A DNA stretch of 64,000 bases from Rhizopus arrhizus (lineage: Eukaryota > Mucoromycota > Mucoromycetes > Mucorales > Rhizopodaceae): the NCBI GenBank assembly GCA_024220505.1, contig JAKZZE010000007.1, positions 930,001 to 994,000 of the forward strand. Direction: 5' to 3'. Shown one piece after another: positions 10,209-21,035 of the stretch (its first letter is position 1; each line of letters opens with the position of its first letter). Both the position numbers and the translations under genes were made by a program. The notes beneath the pieces are model-generated. The model had not been told where the DNA came from, did not search any database, and worked only from the letters and a program-made list of their open reading frames with translations.

Positions 10209-10262
10209 ACAGTATTCTTTGGTTTTATTTTTATTCCTTAACTACTTTACCAGAACATAACA
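10209..10262 (+). repeat. 3' tail of a family D LTR
   Basis: About 50 bp (GTATTCTTTGG .. CCAGAACATAACA) matches the last part of the LTR at 5271-5849. The M/G-type LTR ending at 10211 abuts it, so the older LTR was probably the insertion target. Confidence 0.55.
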
Positions 10263-10323
10263 GATCGTACCAAAAGATCGTTCCTTTTGTTCGTTCAAAA
10301 AGTTGGTTCTTGTGTTACAACAA

Positions 10324-11452
10324 TGTGAGATTGGAGTTTATAGGGTTTTTCTAGTGTTAAATAGGTTTGATTTAAGAGAGTCTTGATGTAAGATCAAAGG
10401 TTTAGGTAGGATTTGATTCCAAAAAGAGTAATGATTTGATTATGAGTTGCTTGGGTTAAGTGACCACCAGATCTTGTTAAGTAGATCAGACTGTTTTGAG
10501 TAAAGTAAAAATAAAAAGGTAAAATAAAGATAAAATAAAATAAAAAGGATTTACAATGAAGTGTATATACTTCAAGGGACTTCTTGTTCTTGATGTTTAG
10601 TAAAATAAAAGAAAAACAAAAGAGATTTACTTTGTATGATATTTATTCAAATAATCAAAAAGTAAAGTAAATAAAGTAAAGTAAAACAAAAGTTAAGAGT
10701 GAAGTAAGTAAGTCTTGATTGCTGTTAAAATGTCGAGGTATTTATATGTTTTTGAGTTTTCTGATTATCTGTTGTTTTTGGTTTTTAGTGTGGAAAATTT
10801 TTGTATGAATCTGTATAGCCATCTGAATTCAAACACTGTCTGTATTGTAACTTGTTAGTACTTGGGATTTGGATTGTGGTAAAGTGTTGAAGACTTGTTT
10901 AGTTTGAAGTTTGAAGCCTTGAATGACTTGAGTAAACGTTTAACAGTTCTTTTGATATAGTAATTTGGTTTTAAGTAGTGACCACCAGATCTTTATAGAT
11001 CAATAAGGTTAAGAGTAAGATTGATTAATAAAAGATAAAAATAAAAGGGATCTTTCTTGATTCGTGATAATTCAGGTATCAGATCAGAAAGAATAAGTAA
11101 AAATAAAAGGAAAAGAAAAGGTATTTGTGACCCAATAAGAAGCAATTGCTTTTTAAGCGCGAGAAGATTTTGTTTATTGAATTGAATTGGATTCAAATTG
11201 GATGTCTGTATTTTGGTTAAAAATATTCATCTTATTTATATAAAAATATGGGGTGGCTTATTGTTTATGTTGTTTGCTATCTATGTCGCTGGACATCAAA
11301 ATTGGTTCTTGTGATCATCATTGTTCTCAGGATCCAAAATTTCATCATTTGTGCTACAGTATTCATACAGCTTACTGTATTCATACAGTTGTCTGTATTC
11401 ATTCAATTCTTGTGGTACAATTTTTTAATGTTTTCCCGTTGTGTGTATTACA
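10324..11452 (-). repeat. Composite LTR block (families C and E), probable TSD ACAA
   Basis: Low end TGTGAGATTGGAG, high end GTGTGTATTACA, flanked by ACAA at 10320-10323 and 11453-11456. A second LTR start (TGTAACTTGTTAG) lies at about 10854, so one LTR is likely nested in another. Both carry the GTGACCACCAGATC..GATC motif (10460-10487 and 10978-11001). The same two families recur in reverse order at 35403-37056. Limits of the inner LTR are not resolved. No genes seen. Confidence 0.5.
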
Positions 11453-11691
11453 ACAAAAATAACACTACGACTGAGTCCCTTCTTCCGCAAAAGTTACACC
11501 AACTGCGTCCCTTCTTCTGTCAAGCTTGTTTTACAAATAAATATAAAAGGAGATATAACGTAGAATAATAGCTTTTATGTAAATAGATGATGTCTTTTAT
11601 TACTGTTATTATTCAGGGCTATTTATATTAAAATACAAAGGTAATTCATCTACAGTCATTATTTAACATGAGTCATCTTGATAGTTGCTAA
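11453..11691. repeat. Unclassified AT-rich LTR-like remnant
   Basis: No ORF of interest. It includes a copy of TCCGCAAAAGTTACACCAAC, also found at 22208-22237 and 22311-22340, and a TTTTATTA..GGCTATTTATATT segment that reads as a reversed TATA/polyadenylation region. Element M inserted directly after it. Confidence 0.35.
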
Positions 11692-11695
11692 GTAC

Positions 11696-12299
11696 TGTAA
11701 TAAATTTTTACTAGTTCGCTTGAGTGTGTTGAGTTGAGGTTTAAATAAACAGATTTAAGTTGTAATTGGTATAATAATTGCTTTTATATGAGTTGGATTG
11801 GCTTGATTCGCTTGTTATAGTGACCACCAGATCTTATAAAGTAGATCAAACTGTTTTAGTTAAGGTAGAATACAAATAAAAAGATAAAGTAAAATAAAAA
11901 AGGGGATTTACAATGAAGTATAATAGCTTCAAGGGACTTCTTGTTCTTGATGTTAAATAAAATAAGAGATAGTTTGCCTCTTTAAAAGAATATTTATTTG
12001 ATAAAAAGAAAAAGTAAAAATAAAATAAGAGAGAAGTTAGGAAGTTAGAAGTTAGAAGTTAAGAAGTTAAGAAGTTAAGAAGTTAACAAGTTAAGAAGTT
12101 AAGTATTTTTTGAGATTATTCTTTGGGGTTATTTATATGTTTTTGGATTTTATGTTTTGTTCTGTTTTTGGTATTTTGAATGGTTGTTATAACATAAGAG
12201 GCGGTTGTTGTATAGTGTAAGGTGGTTGTTGTAAACTGCAAGGCGTTCGTTATAAACTGCAACGATTTAAATTCCGACGTTTCATTCTTGTTTGTTACA
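11696..12299 (-). repeat. 3' LTR of element M
   Basis: 604 bp, TGTAACAAACAAG to ATTTATTACA on the minus strand, matching the 5' LTR. It holds the hairpin/PBS-like motif (11820-11847) and a tandem GAAGTTAA-type minisatellite (about 12012-12105). The last 18 nt of ORF4 (12282-12299) lie inside it. Confidence 0.93.
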
Positions 12300-13157
12300 G
12301 ATGTCCCCACCGGATGAAAGTTCGGCCTCGAACGTTCTTGTGCGGTTTCTTTTATTTCCCCAAGAATCTTGTCGTCTAATTTGATCCTTGAGAGATGGGT
12401 TTCGATGTATTGATGGCAGAATAGTTCTTAACTTGGCGTATTTTTGGGCAAAATAATTTCTAATACTAATTTCATTTAGGTCAGGTTCTTCGAATGAAAG
12501 ATGACTCCAGTAATTGACTTCAATAACCAATTCTTCAATTAATAGTCTTTTTTCGCGTACTATTTTTCTTTGTTGCTTGAGCAATTCTTCATACTTGCTG
12601 TATGTACTTGTCATGTGGTTTCTAGCAACTTCAATAGCATTCATATTATTGAATTCCTTGAGGAGGTAAGCATCTAATTCTTCGAAATCAATTATTTCCT
12701 GTGCCTCTTTTGGATTAGAATCTTGAATCTCTAGTTCACATGGTGGACTTGGTGAGTGGTTACTTGGTGTTGATGGAACATTCAGGATTTCGGGTTCCAT
12801 AACAGGAGAGTCATTGGATGGCATTGGCAAATCCATAATGGGGAGAATTTCATCCAAATGGTTGCTAATATCATTAGCAATATCCAAAGCATACTCATAG
12901 CGACTAACAGCAATTCCATTTTCGTCTGTAAAAGTGAATATACCACCACTAGCATCATTTTCGTATTCAATAAGCCAATTGAGGAGAGCATTCATGAGTG
13001 ATTCATAACCTTCTTGTTGACAGAGGGTAACAAAGTATTCCGTGAACATGTATACGTAGTATTCAGAGAGATTAGCAAAGTCTTCCTTATTAGGAGCATA
13101 AGGACGCCACCATGCGCTTCGAATAGTAGCAGTTTCAGCGAGAATATTAGAGAGCAT
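12282..13157 (-). CDS. Accessory ORF4 of element M, unknown function
   Basis: A 291-residue protein in the position where retroviruses carry env. I do not recognise a known family. No signal peptide or membrane segment is visible, so it is not an envelope protein. The N-terminal third (EGYESLMNALLNWLIEYEN .. SRYEYALDIANDIS) and C-terminal third (NYWSHLSFEEP .. KDQIRRQDSWG) align with ORF4 of element G; between them is an acidic, Pro/Ser-rich linker that is shorter in G. A Lys/Glu-rich stretch near residues 190-215 could form a coiled coil. Start chosen at the first ATG (13157). The stop is 18 nt inside the 3' LTR and the frame runs through the 3' polypurine tract, as in G. Conservation suggests a selected role in the retrotransposon cycle (inference). 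Confidence 0.8.
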   Translation of the reverse strand: MLSNILAETATIRSAWWRPYAPNKEDFANLSEYYVYMFTEYFVTLCQQEGYESLMNALLNWLIEYENDASGGIFTFTDENGIAVSRYEYALDIANDISNHLDEILPIMDLPMPSNDSPVMEPEILNVPSTPSNHSPSPPCELEIQDSNPKEAQEIIDFEELDAYLLKEFNNMNAIEVARNHMTSTYSKYEELLKQQRKIVREKRLLIEELVIEVNYWSHLSFEEPDLNEISIRNYFAQKYAKLRTILPSIHRNPSLKDQIRRQDSWGNKRNRTRTFEAELSSGGDICNKQE

Positions 13158-13300
13158 TTTGTATATCAATTATTGTTATTTTTTGTATTCCTTTGTGGAT
13201 TAATCTTTGGTGTATTTATATCTTTTTTTTTGTCGATGTGTATGTCGTTTGTTTCAAGTTTTTTTTTTTTTTTTTTTTTTTTTTTGTGTGTGTATGTGTA

Positions 13301-14647
13301 TTATTGAAGTAAGTCTCTTGTTTCATCATCTATTGTGGTTGAGATAACCCTTTCGTGTTCCGATTTCCATTGTACGTCTGGGAAAGAATATGGTTTCAAA
13401 CGATTACCGTGTACCCTTCTAATTTTGGTATCTTGTACGTTGATGTTTTTAACATGGTATGTGCCTTTTCCTAGGATTTGGTGTATAATGTACGGTCCCT
13501 CCCATTTGTCTTGAAGCTTTCCAGACCAAGATGTTGATAAGTAATCTTTGTATATCAATACAATATCTCCTAGATTGAAAGCAGGTTTCAATTCTTTTCG
13601 TTGATCTAGAAGTTTGTTTTCAATAGCCTTTTTCTGTACTGCCTGTGTTGCTTTAATGGCCTTAGCTGCTTGTTCCCTAATTCGATTAAGATTGTGCAAC
13701 TGATGAGCGGTTCGATGAAACAAAGCTGCTTCAAACTTTGGAGATTTCTTTTCATAGATCTGATGTTCCATATCGAAGGGTGTTCTAGGCTCATACCCGT
13801 ACATTAAGCAGAATGGACTTTGTTTTGTTGTAGCCTGTTTCATTGATCTATATGCGAATAATGTTGCTGGTAGATATTGATCCCAGTCTTTCTTTTCATC
13901 ATCACTTCGTCTTTGGAGTATTTGGCCTAATGTTCGATTAAAGCGTTCTATGAGTCCATTACTTTGTGGATTATATGGAGTTGTTGTCTTGTGTATTATT
14001 GAATAACTGCGGCAAACTTGTCGTACCAAGTCGCTTAAAAAAGGTTTTCCATTGTCTGATACGATGATAGTTGGACATCCATGTCGGCAAATAATTCCTT
14101 CGTATAAAAACAGGGCAATTTCAGATGATGATTGAAAACGTATAGCTCGAGCTTCTACATATTTCGTTAAATAATCGATACCAACAATTATATATCGATA
14201 TCCAGTTCTTGATGACTGAACATGTTTAACATCTAGTGCTATTCTGTCAAATGGCTTTGTTGATACTGGTACTGGGTACAATTCTTCGTTAAGAGTTTTG
14301 CATCCATGAACTTGGCATCTTGGGCATTTTTTAACGTATTCTTGTATGTCACGAGCCATTTTTTCCCAATAATATCGTGTGGCAATCTTGTGTAGAGTGT
14401 TGTTGTAAGCAAGATGTCCTCCCAAAGGATGTTGGTGATAAGTGTGTATTATACTTTGAGCTTCTTCTTTATTTAATACTTTGCGAATGATACCGTTTGA
14501 GGTGTTGTATCGATATAGTGTGCCTTTGTATATAGTAAAGTTGCTTGATTCGTTTTTCAGATATCGCACCATTTTATCAGATATGTTGTCTGGAATCCTC
14601 AGATCATGCAGGTATTGCTTTAATAAGTTCATTTTTTGTTCTTCCAT
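13301..14647 (-). CDS. Stand-alone Ty3/gypsy integrase (element M)
   Basis: A 448-residue ORF with its own ATG. An HHCC zinc-binding domain (about residues 70-112: YHQHPLGGHL, then CPRC) precedes the DDE core: ALDVKHV (first Asp), VSDNGKPF (second Asp) and QSNGLIERFN (Glu), with 35 residues between the last two. A C-terminal GPY-type module follows (DKWEGPYIIHQILGKGTYHV). It would insert the cDNA into chromosomes. In other gypsy elements integrase is the C-terminus of Pol; here RNase H ends with a stop at 14858 and integrase begins about 210 nt later, and G has the same arrangement. Translation must use another mRNA, reinitiation or internal entry (inference). Confidence 0.93.
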   Translation of the reverse strand: MEEQKMNLLKQYLHDLRIPDNISDKMVRYLKNESSNFTIYKGTLYRYNTSNGIIRKVLNKEEAQSIIHTYHQHPLGGHLAYNNTLHKIATRYYWEKMARDIQEYVKKCPRCQVHGCKTLNEELYPVPVSTKPFDRIALDVKHVQSSRTGYRYIIVGIDYLTKYVEARAIRFQSSSEIALFLYEGIICRHGCPTIIVSDNGKPFLSDLVRQVCRSYSIIHKTTTPYNPQSNGLIERFNRTLGQILQRRSDDEKKDWDQYLPATLFAYRSMKQATTKQSPFCLMYGYEPRTPFDMEHQIYEKKSPKFEAALFHRTAHQLHNLNRIREQAAKAIKATQAVQKKAIENKLLDQRKELKPAFNLGDIVLIYKDYLSTSWSGKLQDKWEGPYIIHQILGKGTYHVKNINVQDTKIRRVHGNRLKPYSFPDVQWKSEHERVISTTIDDETRDLLQ

Positions 14648-14773
14648 TTTTGTAATTCTTGTGCTCGGTAAATTTGCTTGATTTGGTTGTATTGTGGTTT
14701 TATGAGTTTCAGGTAAGATTTTTTTTTTTTCTCATTGTAGTTTTTTTTTTTTTTTTTGTGTTTTGTATTGTTT

Positions 14774-14800
14774 CAACTACCCCTCCCTGCCTCCATGTAG
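14774..14800 (-). other. Conserved internal polypurine tract between RNase H and integrase (M)
   Basis: Read on the minus strand: CTACATGGAGGCAGGGAGGG, then GTAGTTG. The same block occurs twice in the matching gap of element G (near 32513-32538 and 32611-32640). Its position and composition resemble a central polypurine tract, a second plus-strand primer known from lentiviruses and some yeast retroelements. Function here is inferred. Confidence 0.55.
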
Positions 14801-16416
14801 TTTTATAAAATAAATGTGTGTTTCAGGTGACAATCATATTGCTGCGGCTTTTAGTGTTCAGTATCCAAGTCTAGACATGAAATCGGCACTCTCATTGACT
14901 CTTCCAGGTCGATATTTGATTTCGTATTCATATTCTGCTAAGATTGTGATCCATCTTGCAATGATTCCTGTTGGATTTGTAGAATTGAGTAAACCTTTTA
15001 ATGCAGAATGATCGGTAATAATTGTGAATTTTCTTCCCAATAGATATGGTCTAAATAATTTGACTGCCCATATTACTGCTAAGCATTCAAGTTTAGATAC
15101 ACCATAGTTTCCTTCGCTTGATTTTAGGCTTCTGCTGGCATATATAATTGGGTGCTCGTGGTTGTTCTCATCCAACTGGGTCAGTATACATCCAAGACCA
15201 TTTCTTGATGCGTCTGTTACTAAGATAAAGTCTCGATTAAAGTCAGGTCTTGCCAAAACCGGTGCTTGTGTTAATAATTTCTTTAACAATTCGAATGATT
15301 CGGTTGTTTTGTTAGTCCAAGGTATTCTTTTTGATGTTTTGGTTTGATCGTGTAAAGGACGTGCGATTGCTGCAAAATTTTTAATAAATCTTCGATAATA
15401 TGAGGCCAATCCAAGGAATCCTCTTATTTGCGTGAGTGTTTTAGGAACTGGATAATTTTCAATCTTTTCAATTTTGCTTGGATCAGTTTGTATCCCTTCT
15501 TTAGTTACAATATATCCAAGAAACTTCGGATGATCTTTGAAAAAGAAGCATTTCTCTGGATTGAGCTTTAAGTTGGCAATTTTAATGCAATTGAATACTT
15601 GTTCTAGGTGAAGAAGATGTTCATGGTTGTCATTAGAATATACATTCAAATCATCTATATATGCAACTAAACATTTGTTGAGAAGTGGTCGGAAGCAGAG
15701 ATCAATTAATCTTTGAAAGGTTGCTGGTGAATTGACTAATCCCATTGGTAACGTATTGTAATGATAAACTCCAAATTTGGTTGTGAATGCGGTTAGCTCT
15801 TTGCTTTCTTCTTCCATTGGAACTTGATGAAATCCAGCTCTCATGTCTAAGGTGGAAAATACTTTGGCCTTTCCTAGTGTGTCGAGTAGATCATCAATTC
15901 TCGGTAGTGGGTAAGAATCCTTTTTGGTTACAGTATTCAGCTTGCGGTAGTCAATTACCATACGATATTCGCCATTCTTCTTTTTGACTAAAATAACAGG
16001 TGCAGACCAAGGACTATTTGAGGGTGCGATGACTCCTAATTTGCAATATTTTTCTAATTCTTTTTGCAAGTATTCCGATTCGATAGGGCTGAGTCGATAA
16101 GGTCTGTGACTGATAGGCTGTATATTTTCTTCAATTATAACTTTGTGTTTCATCAATTGTGTATATCCAATAGTGTCATTGTTCCAGTCAAATATCTCCT
16201 TGTACTTGTATATCAGTTTTCTTAATTTCTTTTCTGTCATTTCTTCAATTTTTCCAATTTCTAGCTTGGCGTAGGATTCTTGATCTATTGTTTCGTTTTC
16301 TGTGTCTTCATTTGAATCTACATCTTTTTCCATGGCAAACAAATCATAATTTCTATTGAGTTGGTATGCTTGTATCATCTCTTCGTTTTCTAGATCGTAT
16401 TCTTCTAAAACACCTA

Positions 16417-18053
16417 CAGTAGGTGAAAAAATACGAGCAACCTCTGTTCGATTTGTCTTCATATCTTTTTATTTTCGTGTGTACATTCGCCAGAGCTTTG
16501 ATATCACACAAACTAATTAAGACAACAAAGATACATACAATACACTAAAGAGATTGACTGTACTTGAAGTACAAGCTTTTTAAAAAGGGAAAGACAGTCA
16601 TAAAAAAGCCAATGATGATTTTTCAAAATTCGCTATGTTTATTTAACATTTTCTATATCTTCTCTTTGCTTTAATAAGTGCTTCTACTTTGGCTGGCATA
16701 CTATTGATGTGCCCCTTGCAAGCATTTGCATTGAGTTTATTTCGCTCTACATCCACAAATGGCTAAAGCTTTCTGACACCTCTTTCTCCGACTTCATGTG
16801 GTGTCAGATTAAGTTTGAGCTGATGCCAAACATGCTTTATATGATTTAAATCCAGACTTTGAGCATACCAATAATTTATATACCTTACACTGATACCGCG
16901 TACCTATGGAGTTATGAATTTTAATTTATACTTTACGCCGCTATCACTCTGAAGGTATACATCGGACGTCTTCAAATAATAGTACTCTAACGTATACATG
17001 TAAATAATGCTAAGTATATGCAGACAAGCCGTTGAGTTTATGTTACCACCATAAAGCTGACATGTCTAAGCTGGTCCCGGAGTAGTTATGTGACCGCATA
17101 TGTTGGTCCTACGGCTGCTGTGCTTTACTGTAATGTCGATGTCATGAGGGAGCAAAATGTCATTTTATACTTCCCTATAGTATTTTACTCCATCTGATCA
17201 CTAGATGCTAGTCTTTGCTTCAGCTGAGAACGCTACTGGTCGTCACTCTTGACTTGACCAGTTGCGATGCCTTTTTGCTCAGGCCATCTGCTTTTTTCAA
17301 TGATCCTTTTTTAAAAATGCGTTCTTTTTTTTAGCTCTCGGTGGCAGTTTATGGATCTCAGCGCATTTACTCCTGAACGATACATCAACAAGTAACCAAA
17401 CTTACCCAATTCCCTGAATAACTCTTTCGCTACTGTTGGATGACCAGTAATAATACACAGCTTAATATAGTGCTTCATAGCAGAAGAGACAATAGCATGT
17501 CTTCCAGCCGACAGGTGTGAATTTCATGGAAAAAGCTTCCTAGTATACCTTTTAACTGTGCGAGAATGAACGTAATATTTATCTGCGATATCCTCTAGCT
17601 TCATACTATTTAGTGATATATCTTTTATTTCTGGATTGCTTTTCCATTGGTATAGATTTAGGCATGATGATGAGAAGTAGTGAGAGAAGTTGAGTAAAAA
17701 AAAAGAAACCAAGGGCTCCTGAAGTTGCACTTGCTTTTATATGAATACAATGAGGAACACTCACAGTTCTATATAAGTACGCTATATATTCTTCCGATAT
17801 GTTCTTTGTTGATTTAAATGTAAACATATGAATACGGTACATAATTTAAGCTGGTCGGAAGTCAAATTTTTAAATTCGGATTCTCATTCCTCTCTCAATT
17901 TCCAGCATTGCTACATGAGACCTTTACTGTTTCAAGACACATGACCCCGAAAATATACCATAGGAGTCTCAAGCCGGTAGTTGGCATGCACCTTTTGGTA
18001 TAGCGAAAAAAGTCGATTTTGCCAAAAGGTTGCTCGTATTTTTTCACCTACTG
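16417..18053 (-). mobile_element. Degenerate Tc1/mariner element in M pol
   Basis: 1637 bp, flanked by TA at 16415-16416 and 18054-18055, with inverted repeats CAGTAGGTGAAAAAATACGA and its complement. The ends resemble those of the Tc1 at 38949-40587 (CAGTAGGTCAAAAAATTGC), so the two are related. It must be at least as young as element M, yet its transposase is already badly decayed, which suggests mobilisation in trans by another copy. Confidence 0.9.
16650..17665 (-). pseudogene. Tc1 transposase remnant
   Basis: From an ATG at 17665 the first 45 or so codons keep a helix-turn-helix-like segment (LEDIADKYYVHSRTVKRY). The frame then breaks repeatedly. At about 16790-16860 the C-terminal catalytic region is recognisable as a decayed form of SPDLNPIEHVWHQLKL. 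Multiple stops and frameshifts make it non-functional. Confidence 0.7.
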
Positions 18054-19612
18054 TATTTCTTCATGCGGCTTCAAATATATGTTGTTTCCTGATCGATTGT
18101 ATATATGTATTTCGACGTTTCTTTTGTTGATAATAATATTTGAATTTATATCGAAGTATCCCATGGCTTCACTGATGTCTTTGTTAGTTATGTTAAAGCT
18201 GTAAGTAAGCTTTCGATAATTTCCAGGTGGCTTGTCAATTCGAAAAGTATTTGATGTGAATGCTTTCAAAACCATTCCATCTTTTGGTGCTCTAACAATA
18301 TTTTCTTTTTCTTCTGGTACTAGTTCTATAGATTGTTCCATATCTTTATCTAATACTAATAATGAAGTTTCCATTTGCTCTTGAGGTAATTCTTCCTCTG
18401 AAGATTCATTTTCGGCTGTATAGTCTTCATCGCTTACTTCGTCGCTTTCAGATATTTCTTCAGAATCACCACTTTCTGTACTATCATCTTCATATGACTC
18501 ATCTTCAAAGTGAACTCGTTTGGGTGAAGAATTTGTCATGCTGACAGGATTTTGATATGTTTGTGTATGACTAATCATTTTTGGTACGCTTTCTTTTCTG
18601 CGGAGAAATGATATAGGCAATTCGGCTTTCTGTTTCTTGTATGATACCTTTAAGGACGAACTATTGAAGTCTATCTTTGCTTTTGCACGGTTTAACCAGT
18701 TGTTTCCAATAATAAGATGCGATGGACAGGTTGGTAAAACCTCTATTGTACAAGGTATGATCATATCTTCTTTTACTTCAATTGGTACATCATAGATAAT
18801 TCCTAATGCAGGTTGCTTTGTTCCATTTCCTAGGGTAAAGACGCTTTCTGATGCAGCATCTATACTTAATTCCAAAGTATCTGCTAAAGCCTTTGACATG
18901 CATGTCTTTGCTGCCCCACAGTCTACTAGAGTTTTGACTCTGTGGTTTCCAATATTGACTTTTGAATATACAGCTGTTGTATTTATATCGTCATCTTCAA
19001 TTAATGCCATTGTCTGTTGAGGTACTTGCTTATTGACTATTTTTCTTCTTGGTCTACAGGCACTAATTAATTCTCTGCGGAATTTAGGTGTAGTAGTTAT
19101 CAGATCTCGTACTGATATCTTTGCAGGTTGTTCCAGCACATCGTTTACAATATTATAAGATATATCAGGTTGTTCTCTTTTTGCTCTTTGTCGAGGTGTT
19201 TTTCTTTCTATTTCTTTCACAGGGAGATCTATATCCATATCTTTACTTTTGTTTGTAACTATTTGATTTGTAGCAGATGGGTTGATTTCTTCAAAGTGTT
19301 GACGTGTATTGACTTTTCTAGTAATAACCGGTGTTCTTGTTTGCTTTTCTTGTGGAGTTGGTCTGGTTTTCTTATATGGGACCCCTTTAGCTACTTCAGG
19401 TGGCTTTTCGGGTCTGACTGCAGCATATAATTCTCTTTTAAAGTTGGAATCACTTTCATTTTGAGTTAGAATAGCGTTAAGATGTCGGGATTGTTGAGGT
19501 GATGTATTATTGTTTTGATATTGATGCTGATTTAACTGAGATTGGTGAATGGGTTTATTATGGTGGGTATTCGATTGACCATTAATTTCATTATTGAAAA
19601 CAACCGACCCAT

Positions 19613-20866
19613 CTAGTTTTTTGACGGCTGGTTTTGCTGTTGTATATATTGTTGTGGATTAGACTGATTATTGTAGTTATTATTTGGCTGGTTGCTGTTG
19701 TATTCTGGTTTTCTACTGGTATAATCAACGTTGTTTCTATATTTGTTGTATCCATTATTGTTGTTGTTGTTGTTGTTATATCCTTTGTTGTTGTATCCAT
19801 TTCCATTGTTGTTGTATCTATTTCCGTTGTTGTTTTGATAGCCACTATGTTCATTATTGTGTCTGTAGTCACGATAATTGTTGTTATATTTATTGGGATT
19901 TTCGAGTGGGTTACGATTATATGATCTGTTAGGTTGATAAAAGCCGTTTAGTTCATTACGAATAACTTGTTGTACCATGTTGAGAATTTCTTGTTGGCTG
20001 TCTGAATGTGCTGATTCATTATGTTCATGTCTTGGACGATGATGCACTTGATATTGAACACCATTTATATGACCATTTATATCCATGGTTGTTAATCGAG
20101 TTGGGCCACTAATGATATTACGGTGCATCATTCTGGTTGGTTTGCTCGTACCATTTATTGTGACTACTTGTGTTGGTATTTCATCTGTATCTATAATTTC
20201 AACATTGTGATTGTTTATAGCGTAATGGTTGCGATAATTGTCTTCGTCGTGGTAGATTAAGGCGTTGTTAATATTGCGTGGAATAAAGGGATTATCGACC
20301 ATTGCGATCTTGCGTGGTCTGTTTGCATTCCACCATCCTTCTGCATGATTTATCCACTCTTGAAATGTTTTGGAGCTGCTTTGGATACAGAATTGTTTAA
20401 TTTCTCTTAAGAGACCGGCACGGAATCGACTTTGAATCACCTCTTCACTAGTAATATTTGCTAGGTCAGCTGCCTCTCGTAGTCTAGCCAGAAAAATTTG
20501 CGGGTGTTCTTGTTCTCCTTGGTACATTTCATTGAATTCCAGTTCATAACTTTGTATTAATTCAGGTGTGATATAGTGATCTTTCAGCTTTTCAATAGTT
20601 ACATCGTAGGTAAGTTCAGGATTCTTTTTGAGTATAACATTTTCGTAATATATTTTTGCTGCGCGCCGTAATTGTGACTTGAGGATGACGAGTTTTCGTG
20701 AATCACTGTATATGTTGCTAATTGCAAGAAATGATTCAAGTATTTCTAAAAAATGTCGGAAGTCTTCTCCTTCATAGCCATAAAATTCAATTAACCTGGG
20801 ACGATATCCTTGGGTTGCGCTTTGGTTGCTGACTGGAGCCAACACGTTAGGTCCTATTGTTGTCAT
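19613..20866 (-). CDS. Gag of element M, Asn-rich tail, no zinc knuckle
   Basis: 417 residues from ATG 20866. Residues about 25-200 form a retrotransposon Gag/capsid domain (IEFYGYEGEDFRHF; YITPELIQSYELEFNEMYQG; FRAGLLREIKQFCIQSS), nearly the same as in element G. From about residue 290 the protein becomes a low-complexity Asn/Tyr/Arg/Gln-rich tail with runs of Asn. No CCHC motif is present, so genomic RNA binding is probably done by this basic, disordered tail (inference). The last codons are TCA AAA AAC TAG, placing a -1 frameshift heptamer directly at the stop. Confidence 0.92.
   Translation of the reverse strand: MTTIGPNVLAPVSNQSATQGYRPRLIEFYGYEGEDFRHFLEILESFLAISNIYSDSRKLVILKSQLRRAAKIYYENVILKKNPELTYDVTIEKLKDHYITPELIQSYELEFNEMYQGEQEHPQIFLARLREAADLANITSEEVIQSRFRAGLLREIKQFCIQSSSKTFQEWINHAEGWWNANRPRKIAMVDNPFIPRNINNALIYHDEDNYRNHYAINNHNVEIIDTDEIPTQVVTINGTSKPTRMMHRNIISGPTRLTTMDINGHINGVQYQVHHRPRHEHNESAHSDSQQEILNMVQQVIRNELNGFYQPNRSYNRNPLENPNKYNNNYRDYRHNNEHSGYQNNNGNRYNNNGNGYNNKGYNNNNNNNNGYNKYRNNVDYTSRKPEYNSNQPNNNYNNQSNPQQYIQQQNQPSKN
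19616..19622 (-). promoter_or_regulatory. -1 programmed frameshift heptamer A AAA AAC (element M)
   Basis: On the minus strand the gag frame reads TCA AAA AAC TAG. Slipping back one base enters the protease-RT frame, which is open from here (KKLDGSVVFNN..). The same heptamer, followed by TAT TAG, is found at 29362-29368 in element G, although the neighbouring codons differ. Confidence 0.85.
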
Positions 20867-21016
20867 TGTCGATAATAAGTGTTTTGAAATTGTTGATTCT
20901 ATTTTGAGTGTCTTCTGATTGTTTTTGATTTGATTTGGTGTGAATATATTCTTGGATTGTTTCTTGATTTAATTTGATTTATTGATGTGATTTCGTTGTA
21001 GTTTTTCAATTTTGCC

Positions 21017-21033
21017 CCTCGTAGTGACCACCA
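21017..21033 (-). other. Primer-binding site of element M
   Basis: TGGTGGTCACTACGAGG on the minus strand, 2 nt after the 5' LTR. Same 17 nt as in G and in the 8203 element. The first 12 nt recur inside the LTR itself at 21160-21171. Confidence 0.85.
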
Positions 21034-21035
21034 AA

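Larger units (their letters stand above)
8222..10211 (-). repeat. 5' LTR of the truncated M/G-type element, split by a nested solo LTR
   Basis: On the minus strand this LTR runs from TGTAACCAAGAAG at 10211 to AATAACA at 8222. It is interrupted by the solo LTR at 8616-10185 (TSD ACAT). Without that insertion it is about 416 bp. It carries the LTR-internal motif GTGACCACCAGATC near 8301-8328 (read on plus). No coding capacity. Confidence 0.6.
14858..19615 (-). pseudogene. Protease-RT-RNase H of element M, interrupted by a Tc1 insertion
   Basis: This frame is entered by -1 frameshift from gag at 19616-19622 and stays open through 19238 to 18054, where a Tc1 element inserts at a TA. It resumes at 16416 and ends at 14858. 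Codon register is kept across the insertion (1639 bp including one TA) and the junction reads EEI-GVLEEYD, matching element G. Domains: a linker, aspartic protease (LVDCGAAKTC; DCG rather than DTG/DSG), RT (FSTLDMRAGFHQV; YIDD), RNase H (TDASRNGLGC; TDHSALKG) ending SRLGY. Insertion of the Tc1 adds an early stop, so this copy should not make RT. Element G carries the uninterrupted version. Confidence 0.9.

Noticed and set aside
12010..12110. GAAGTTAA tandem repeats as a telomere-like or origin element
   Set aside because: Present in the same place in both LTRs of element M, so it is part of the LTR.
19591..19932. Frames on both strands opposite the Gag tail (Val/Ile- or Cys/Tyr-rich products)
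   Set aside because: Produced by the Asn-codon repeats of gag read in other frames; no independent evidence of coding.
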